Part shown: in pieces, positions 57,160 to 64,000 of the stretch
Layout: the number at the start of each line of letters is the position of its first letter
Position numbering within the stretch: the stretch's first letter is position 1
Assembly (NCBI GenBank): GCA_039000515.1
Contig: JBCFYV010000012.1
Span: 8,240,287-8,304,286, forward strand
DNA length: 64,000 nucleotides
Reading direction: 5' to 3'
Source of the DNA: Timema cristinae
Lineage: Eukaryota > Arthropoda > Insecta > Phasmatodea > Timematidae
Program-made: the position numbers and the translations under genes
Notes under the pieces: model-generated
Seen by the model: the letters and a program-made list of their open reading frames with translations, nothing else
The model's database searches: none
What the model was told of the DNA's origin: nothing

Positions 57160-57329
57160 AATGTTTGAGACAAAGCTAATAAGCTAAATGAACTTGTTTT
57201 ATAGGAATGGAGGGAGGGGTGTGTAGACGTTAAAACAAAAACATAACAGTTTTTATAATATCTATTCATAAAATAATAGCTCACACCATGAAAAGTGTAT
57301 ATTGAATATTTATTTACAAATATATCTCA

Positions 57330-57429
57330 NNNNNNNNNNNNNNNNNNNNNNNNNNNNNNNNNNNNNNNNNNNNNNNNNNNNNNNNNNNNNNNNNNNNNNN
57401 NNNNNNNNNNNNNNNNNNNNNNNNNNNNN
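57330..57429. other. Assembly gap (100 N)
   Basis: Exactly 100 N, the usual placeholder for a gap of unknown size. It follows the ATPase end of the Polinton. Confidence 1.
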
Positions 57430-60411
57430 ATTTAAAAGGATGGATAGTCTGGTTAGGGGGTGTTAAAATTTATTTACCCGTTTTCGGTGTGGAAATTAAA
57501 AGGTATCTTGAAAAATGGACGCCCGATGACGGGAAATAGGATTCAATCCTGGGGATTATTGAGGGGTTTTCCTTTTTCTAAAGAAATTTTCGGGTATCTT
57601 TTTTAAATTAACCCTTCCCTCCCCAACTAACATATATATTTGTACTGATTAAAAATTTTAAGGTAGTGAAGGTAAAAATGTGTATTATGCACGTGGAGCC
57701 AAAAAAAATTTCGTGAACAAAAAATTAAATATTTGGTTCTCATTCAACTTTTTTAACCCCGAGGTTTATCTTTGCCCGTATGGGTGGCATGCAGACTATT
57801 ACGTGGTAATTCGCCTCCCCGGGTTTTCCATTTTGGGAAATGAAGGGGCTCAAACCCCGGCTGTTTGTTTTAAAGGTTTTTTTCCAAAGTAGTTTATTAT
57901 TTTTTCAAAAAAAATACGGCATGTTTTTAAAAAATTGTACCTTTCCCGTCCTTGCCCAAATTTTGGGGTTTGGGTTTGGGGGTTGAGAATTTAAATGATT
58001 TTATTACCCCTTTTGAGGGTTGGGGATGAGAAAATAATTAGAAATCCCACTCAAAAAGCGTGGTAGAGTAGGAAAAAAAACAGTGAGAAAAGAAATAAAA
58101 AAATACTTTCCCCAGGCACCAAATCGGGGGTTTACTTAACCCTTTTCCGCCGTGGAAAATCATTTATGCGGTCAAACTCCTTAGTTTGTGTGATCCTCAC
58201 CTCTAATAATATAATTAAATTATATATAAATTTAAAATATAAAATTTTTAAATAGATCAGGTGGAAAACAGGATGAAAAATGAAGAAGCCCTTTGTAGAG
58301 ATGGTGAGGAGAACCATTTCGGATGTGATACTTGGTACAAGGCAAATGGATCAGACAATCCTAGGAGGAATGTTTTGTAGACGTCATAGAAGGTGAGGTT
58401 AAGAAAGAGAACTTAGAAAAAGGAATTCAAATATAGTGACTTGAAGGAAAAAAGAAAAATCTGAATTGAAAGGGGGATACAGAGGATGCCTTGGGGGCCA
58501 ATTCACTGACAAAAGGAATAGACCTGTTTAAACAGAAAATCTAAAAAAAAATAATCAAAAAATTTTAAAAACTTTTTTTACACCCTTTTGTAAAATTAAT
58601 CAGCAGGGAGATGTTGGGGAAAACAGGATAATAAAGATTGTAGAATTCTGTTAGAAAGGGAACTTTCCCGAAAAAAAAATGTCAACAAAGGGATATTTTA
58701 TTAATGGGATTTTAGCATTGAATTATATATGAAAAGTTGGTACATTTCAGATAGCTTGGGAGGAATGGATGAAAATTGTTTTAGTAAGTTACTTAAAAAA
58801 AATCATTTTTATATAAATTTAGTGGTTGACAGTCAACAGATTTTTATCGTCAAGAAGAATTCGTCGACCCCCCCTGGGGTTTGAAACCCCCGAACATGGA
58901 TCAGAGGTGAAACTTTACCCCAAGATACCCAGGTCGCAGCGGTTGAGTAATTTAATTTGCTCATAACAATACCCATCACAGTTGGGGGGAAAGACCTTTT
59001 AACTATGCAACCTCGCAACACAATCTCTTGGGCACTTTGTTCCCCCGAGCTATTGGGCCGACGAAATGATTTTCGGAAGCTAGAAAAAAGAACCCCGGGG
59101 AAAAGGGGGGAGGGGGGACCAGGGGGGGGAAGAGAGCGAAGTACGACAAAAACCCCTTGAAAACTTTGACAGTGAAATGCTTGCGACCCCCGAACCTCCC
59201 CTCCTACCATCTTTGTTTAATCCCCGTGGGGGAAAACGCTGGTAAAAACATTTTTAGTGTCGTGTGATGGTGTTGTTGGGAAATAAAGTAGGGGCCACAT
59301 TGTAGTTCGGGTGTTTATTTGACCCGACAAGTGCTCAAAATAATTATTATTTGGTTATTTTAATACGCCCCGCTGTGCAGCGTTGATTCAAAGCTTTAAC
59401 GGGCGTATTCTGAGAAAATTAAAAAGGTATGCTTTATTAAAAAGCGCGGGGGATTGGGGGGCCAAAGATTTTAAACCACCTTTTCCCCGCTAAAGGATAT
59501 TCCCCCTAGAAATTTTAAAACATGAATCCCTCTGTTTAGGACGTGGTTCTAAAAATTTTATGATTTTTGTACTCGATGTATTTTGGGAAACTTCGCGCCC
59601 CCCCAGTTTCCCCTTTGTTTCTTTTAAAAAGTTGTTTTATCTTTGTTTGAATATACCTCTAACCCTTTCTACTATTTGACTTGATAAAAGTACACCAGAA
59701 TATGAAAAAAAACACACCAACGCGTGAACCCTACCGATGATTATCATCCACTCAAATTTTAATAGAGTATCAAAACACAAATTTCATCGCAATCCCTAAA
59801 TAAAAAGTTTTTAAGTAAAAATGTCGGGTAAAGGGGTTCCCACGCACGTGAAATTTTGAAAGTACCTTTAAAGTCGCATCGCTTCGTGGGGGAGCTGGTG
59901 TTCGTTCCAAGCTCGCGGAAAATTTGGGAATTCTTTTTCCCCCATGAGCATTGAAACGTCAAACAAAAAAAACGAAAAATCAAAATCGTGCAAGTTACTG
60001 TTTTTAAAAATAAATTAAATTTTTTTACTTACTGCCTGGGTTTGTTTTGTTATCGAAGAATGTGGTTTCCAAATAAAAGTCGTTTTTTTTATTATGATTT
60101 TTTAAATACGTATTTTGAAAAATATGTTTTTTTTTTTTTTAAAATAAGGGTTTTTTTTAAAATTTTGGGATCCCCTTTTTTGGTTTTCTTGGTTTTTTTT
60201 CCCTGAGAAGCGCGGAAAGTTGAAAGTCTTTGAGCAGTGGGGGGTCCCCCCGGCCAAGGGGGATGTTTTGTGATTGGGTTGAGCCCCACGTGCCCAAAAA
60301 TTCAGCACTCCGTGTTTTACGATGTTTTTAGCACACCTTGAAAAAACCCGGGAAATTTTAAAAAGAAGGGCACTTTTTTTTTTTTAAATTTTGGGGGATT
60401 TAAAATTTAAA

Positions 60412-60545
60412 ATGTACACACGGGTGTATTATCACTTATTTGGGTGTTTAGCGGCCACTCTTTGGTGGAGTATAATTAAATGTACACACGGGTAGTTTAT
60501 CACTTATTTGAGGTTTTTTAGGGCCACTCTCTTGGTGGAGTGATT
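60412..60545. repeat. ~69-bp tandem duplication
   Basis: TGTACACACGGGTGTATTAT…CCACTCTTTGGTGGAGT is followed by TGTACACACGGGTAGTTTAT…CCACTCTCTTGGTGGAGT. The copies differ at several sites, but base quality here is doubtful. Confidence 0.75.
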
Positions 60546-61317
60546 AGGTCAGCACACGTTTTAAATAACTTAAATCTCGAACAAATACACCCCCCCAGTC
60601 CCCGGTGTTGGTTCTCCCGTTAGAAGGAAATAAAAATTTTTATCAATGATTTTATTTTGGGCAATGCCGGAAATAAACCCCGGAACCAATGTTTTGTGGG
60701 CAGGAAAAAAAACCCACTGATTTGGTGTCGGACTGACAGGGGACCAGCAAAACGAAAAAAAAAAACAAACAAAAATAGTAAATGAAGTAGTGCATGGATC
60801 AAGGTCATAGAACTTGGTGGGAGGAATAAGGGGGTTTTCAAATCACGTTGCAATAATAGAGCCCAATTTTGAGCCTGAAACCATTTATTAAATACTAAAT
60901 TTCGCTCCCCGCAGTTTTTTAGATCTGTAAATTGTTTATAAAAGTAAAAAGAGGAGATTTTACTAAGCCTATTACTCCATTTTACGTCATTGGTTAATGC
61001 TAAGTATTTTTTCTGAGACATAGGTGGTGAGCTTTGATTTGTAATAAGTGACCCTTTTTTATTGTTTGTCTTGATTGATGTTGCTTTTTTAAATCTAAAA
61101 AATTATTTTTATAGCGAACCAACTACATATCAAGGTCGAATTATAGGGTCACGGTTAAGGGCAGTATTTTGCGTTTTTTATAAAAATTTTTTGTCAAAAG
61201 AAATCAAGTAGTTCCAGTATAAATTAGAGTTTGTTTTTTTCACATGGTTTTAGCCCAAATAATTCTTTAATATTTGTTAAAATTTTTTTATTTTTTTTTA
61301 AATTTTTTTTTATTATT

Positions 61318-61592
61318 TTATTATTATTTATTAGCACCCTGTCTTACTACCCCTTCGGGTTATAGCACTTACGCTAAGTGTAAAGGTAGGGTGATTGTGG
61401 AGAAAAAGAAGGACCTAAGTTTAAGTGGAATTGAACCCCGGTGGAGACTGGGGTTCCCCACATTCAAAGATGTCTTGTCAGAGGTGAAAGGAAAGGGTTT
61501 TGGGAAACAGTAAATTTTGCCCGGGGCCCAGGATTTGAACCCCGGGCCCCAGATAGAAATTGACACCTTACCCCCAGACACCAGGTCAAATA
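61318..61592 (-). mobile_element. SINE family F1, near full length, in the noisy tract
   Basis: On the minus strand: GACCTGGTGTCTGGGGGTAA (head), CACCTCTGACAAGACATCTT, CTCCACAATCACCCTACCTT, and the tail CTATAACCCGAAGGGGTAGT, AAGACAGGGTGCTAATAA. Compared with 42882-43187 it has many neighbour-copying changes. Confidence 0.8.
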
Positions 61593-61959
61593 TTTGTTAA
61601 AGATTTTGGGAAACCAATGTTGTTTTTCTTATTTATAAAGTTTCTCATCTATTGTCGAAATGCTTAAAAACAGTATTCAAAATTTTATATGCCAGCGAAG
61701 AAAAAATTAAACTTATGTTTAAATTGAAGCAATCTTATATTTTTTTTGCCAAATTTTTTTTTTTTTTGAAAAATTGGCAAAACACTTCGTTTTTCGTGTC
61801 GCCTTATTCCAACTTAAAGCGCATCCCTACACCCCCTTTTTAAAGGGGACACCTATTTATTTTATTTAATGTATTCGAGGTTTTTAAAACGTGCATTTTT
61901 AAACTGAATGAGTAATCAGCACAGATTTATAGACTACCTTAATCTAAACAGTAACAGAA

Positions 61960-62115
61960 ACCCCCCCCCGGCCTTTTAATTTAACTTTTGTTAAAAGGAA
62001 AACTCTCATTACCCCCAATATAATTGTTTCGGCCTTGCCAGGAATGGGACTCTCGCCCCTTTAGTTCATTTCCCACAAAGACATGTAACGACTGGCTTAG
62101 GCGTGAGTGACAACT
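61960..62115 (-). mobile_element. SINE family F3, 5' part, in the noisy tract
   Basis: The minus strand has a GCCTAAGCCAGTCGTTACAT head, GAAATGAACTAAAGGGGCGA, GAGTCCCATTCCTGGCAAGG, then CCGAAACAATTATATTGGGG and AAGGCCGGGGGGGGG. It matches the 27065-27320 copy in layout. Confidence 0.6.
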
Positions 62116-62454
62116 CTCAAAGGGCCAATCTTTCCCTTTGGGCAGATTCCCGTTGTGAAGTGGATGGAATTACAATTGTTTTTATTAAAAAAAAATATAT
62201 TTTTATTATTCCCTTCTTTCCCCCCCCTTCATGGTGGAAACACGTATTCCTTCATTGGCTCTTACCCTAAATCAAATATGTAACTACCTGGGCCTTGAGC
62301 AGTTTGAGGGTATAAAGTATTTTAAAAGGTGTAATTTTTTTCCCAGCCAAAATTAAGCAAAAGTTATATGAAACAAAATTTTGTGTTATTTTTAATTGTA
62401 TTTTTCAGCCTCTTAAACAGTTGATCTATCCTTGCTAATAAGGGTTACATTATT

Positions 62455-62835
62455 AAAAGGTATAATATTGGGAAAAAAAAAAATGTACCCAATTTACATG
62501 TAGGGAGACGGGAAACAATTTAAAAAAAACCTAAATACACCGACCGGGATTCTAGCTCTTTCTTCCCATCCCCGCCTTGGTGGCTGGGGGTCCCCGAAAC
62601 GGGGATTTTTAGGTTCAACCCCGGGGTGCATGATGGTGGTTTTCCAAAATGGTTTTAATTACCCCACCAAATGGGGTGCTTCCTTCCAATTAACCTTCCC
62701 TAATCCCAAACCCCCATTAGTGAAAGGTGTGAAACCAAACGGGTTAAGACGGGTGCTAAAAAAAAAAAACATCTCCCCTATCGGCAACCAGTCCAACAGA
62801 GGTGACGCGCTAGACCATACGACCACCAATGGGGT
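62455..62835. mobile_element. F2 SINE (-) with an F2 SINE (+) inserted in it
   Basis: Minus-strand F2 pieces lie at 62455-62570 (body) and 62772-62835 (head ATTGGTGGTCGTATGGTCTA). Between them, 62572-62770 is a complete plus-strand F2: GCCTTGGTGGCTGGGGG, GGTTCAACCCCGGGG, the body, ACCAAACGGGTTAAGACGGG and TGCTAAAAAAAA. The order implies the plus copy is younger. Confidence 0.6.
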
Positions 62836-63300
62836 TTTGTGTAAAATTAACTTTTAAACTTCTACGCGTATTTTAAATTAACACTTTGTATCTACTTTAC
62901 GGGGCAAAAATAACAGTTACTTTTTAATTTTAAATAATTTTAATAAATACATAGCCCCGAATACCTAATTACCTCGCAGTTTTTTACAAGTAAAAACTAA
63001 TTTTTTTCTGTTTTTGAAGTTTTTGTGAAAAAATTGAAAAACACACTGCCAGAATTCTTTAACATTTTGTTTGATTTAAAAAAAATAAGAGACAATAGGA
63101 AATGAAAATTAAAATAAATGGTTGTCACTGCACGATTTTTTTTATTACCCCTTCCCATGCAGAAATCTAATTTAGTGCGCGGTATTATTAAAGCCAAACA
63201 ATTTTTATGTGCTTGGATAATGTACAAACGAACGGAAAACAAAATGTGGAAGAAGGAAAAACATTTCCCCAGAGTGGTAAAAAACCCGGGGCCATCATAA

Positions 63301-64000
63301 CCTTTCGACCTAGTCCCATTTTAAAGTAGCCATACATTCTTACGAATTCAAACCGGTTCCCAATGGGCTAGGTAAAAACTTTAGCAATATCAAAAAATCC
63401 TTCCCCTGAGAGTTTCTCAACACTATCTCCTTACTTGCAAATACCAGACATTCATTTATCATGATTAAATTCCTGTCCCTCCTATCTGTCACAACAATTA
63501 CCAAGACTATGTAACTTTGGTCAGACTTTGAACTAGTTAATTTCCTATAAATCAAGCATCAACACCGATCAATTGTCTTCAGACATTTAGCGCTTTTAGT
63601 AGTCACCTTCTACTGTAGAAGTAAATCGTATAGCACAGGTTTAGGTGTCAGACGTCAAACTAGTCATCTCCTATGAAGCAGATTGGCTCGAATCGACATT
63701 GACATAGCAAATTTTTCCTCCACCTGGTTTCAACAACTCGACCATCATTCGTTAAAGTTCGTGTACATTTATTCAAATTCTACCTATCCTTGACTTATTT
63801 AAATATTGATGGCTGTTAGATAGGACGTAAGACGTACATGCCTCTACGTCAACAAACTTTTTTTAACCAACTCTATTTAATATCCAGGATCAGCAATACA
63901 TCACTTGATAAGGTAACATTAAGAAAATGACCACATGTGTGACAGGACGTAGAAGAGCATCCCTTGTCAAGAAAACGATTACACATGCGGGTTTACCAGG
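63301..64000. other. No gene seen
   Basis: The sequence returns to ordinary AT-rich composition without long homopolymers. I looked for the TM1 exon of the receptor on the minus strand here and did not find it. Confidence 0.4.

Larger units (their letters stand above)
49480..57329 (-). mobile_element. Polinton/Maverick element, decayed, truncated at an assembly gap
   Basis: A run of minus-strand reading frames between 57.16 and 50.23 kb carries the Polinton gene set: packaging-type ATPase, a small hydrophobic protein, a conserved protein, a DDE integrase, a minor capsid-like protein, another conserved protein, the major capsid protein, a conserved unknown protein, an adenain-like protease and a final unknown. 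Stops and frameshifts occur in nearly every one, so this is a fossil. The left end is approximate, since a degenerate ~100-bp repeat array (49.57-50.09 kb) probably forms the terminal region. The right side runs into a 100-N gap, so the family B DNA polymerase and the other inverted repeat are not seen. Polintons are self-synthesising virus-like DNA transposons related to adintoviruses. Confidence 0.85.
57430..63300. other. Low-quality, homopolymer-rich tract with degraded SINE copies
   Basis: Runs such as AAAAAAAA, TTTTTTTTTT, GGGGGG and CCCCCC are far denser here than left of the gap. Recognisable SINEs (F2 near 57.50-57.63 kb; a tRNA-like head at about 58.85-58.95 kb on the minus strand; F3 near 60.65 and 62.03 kb; F1 at 61.32 kb; F2 pair near 62.45-62.84 kb) differ from clean copies mainly by bases turned into copies of a neighbour. 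I see no host exon. Open frames here should be ignored. Confidence 0.7.

Noticed and set aside
59988..60308. Phenylalanine- and lysine-rich open frames
   Set aside because: Products of long T and A runs in the low-quality tract.

Overview
The window looks like a piece of a large, AT-rich, repeat-laden arthropod (most likely insect) nuclear genome. The host signal is a multi-exon minus-strand gene for a metabotropic GABA-B-type receptor, most like the insect subtype 3 (GABA-B-R3). Nine exons between 47.56 kb and 17.62 kb encode TM2 to TM7, the post-TM7 coiled coil and a serine-rich cytoplasmic tail. Eight of these exons have compatible splice phases; one junction (24.77 to 24.01 kb) does not. 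The exons for TM1 and the extracellular domain are not visible and probably lie right of the window. A further serine-rich minus-strand exon at 4.6-5.0 kb may belong to the same gene. I cannot name the species or order.

Almost everything else is mobile or repetitive DNA, in introns or flanks. From left to right: a LINE 3' end (2.1-2.5 kb); a ~43-bp minisatellite (3.0-3.7 kb); a complete PIF/Harbinger transposon (5314-9149, TAA duplication) whose MADF gene and antisense transposase have interdigitated exons, inserted inside a SINE; a complete dead Copia element (11270-16071, ATAGT duplication); hAT deletion derivatives (25.99-26.81 and 28.92-29.36 kb); a long-inverted-repeat mariner-like deletion derivative carrying a nested insertion (30.67-32.79 kb); a Gypsy-like leader and gag relic (34.0-35.8 kb); a second LINE 3' end (39.4-39.8 kb); a solo LTR (44837-46141); and a decayed Polinton/Maverick (about 49.5-57.3 kb). 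The Polinton keeps traces of ATPase, integrase, two capsid proteins, an adenain-like protease and several conserved unknown proteins, all on the minus strand.

Many SINEs are scattered through the window, in at least three tRNA-derived families. F1 has a Glu/Asp-like head and F2 a Leu/Ser-like head, and the two share the same 3' end (a CCCGAACGGG hairpin, then GTAGTAAGACGCGGTGCTAA and AAT repeats). F3 has a different body. Several nested insertions with target duplications give a relative chronology.

A 100-N gap at 57330-57429 ends the Polinton. From there to about 63.3 kb the sequence is unusually rich in homopolymers, and known SINE copies there differ from clean copies by substitutions that copy a neighbouring base. 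That tract is probably poor consensus, and ORFs in it should not be trusted.
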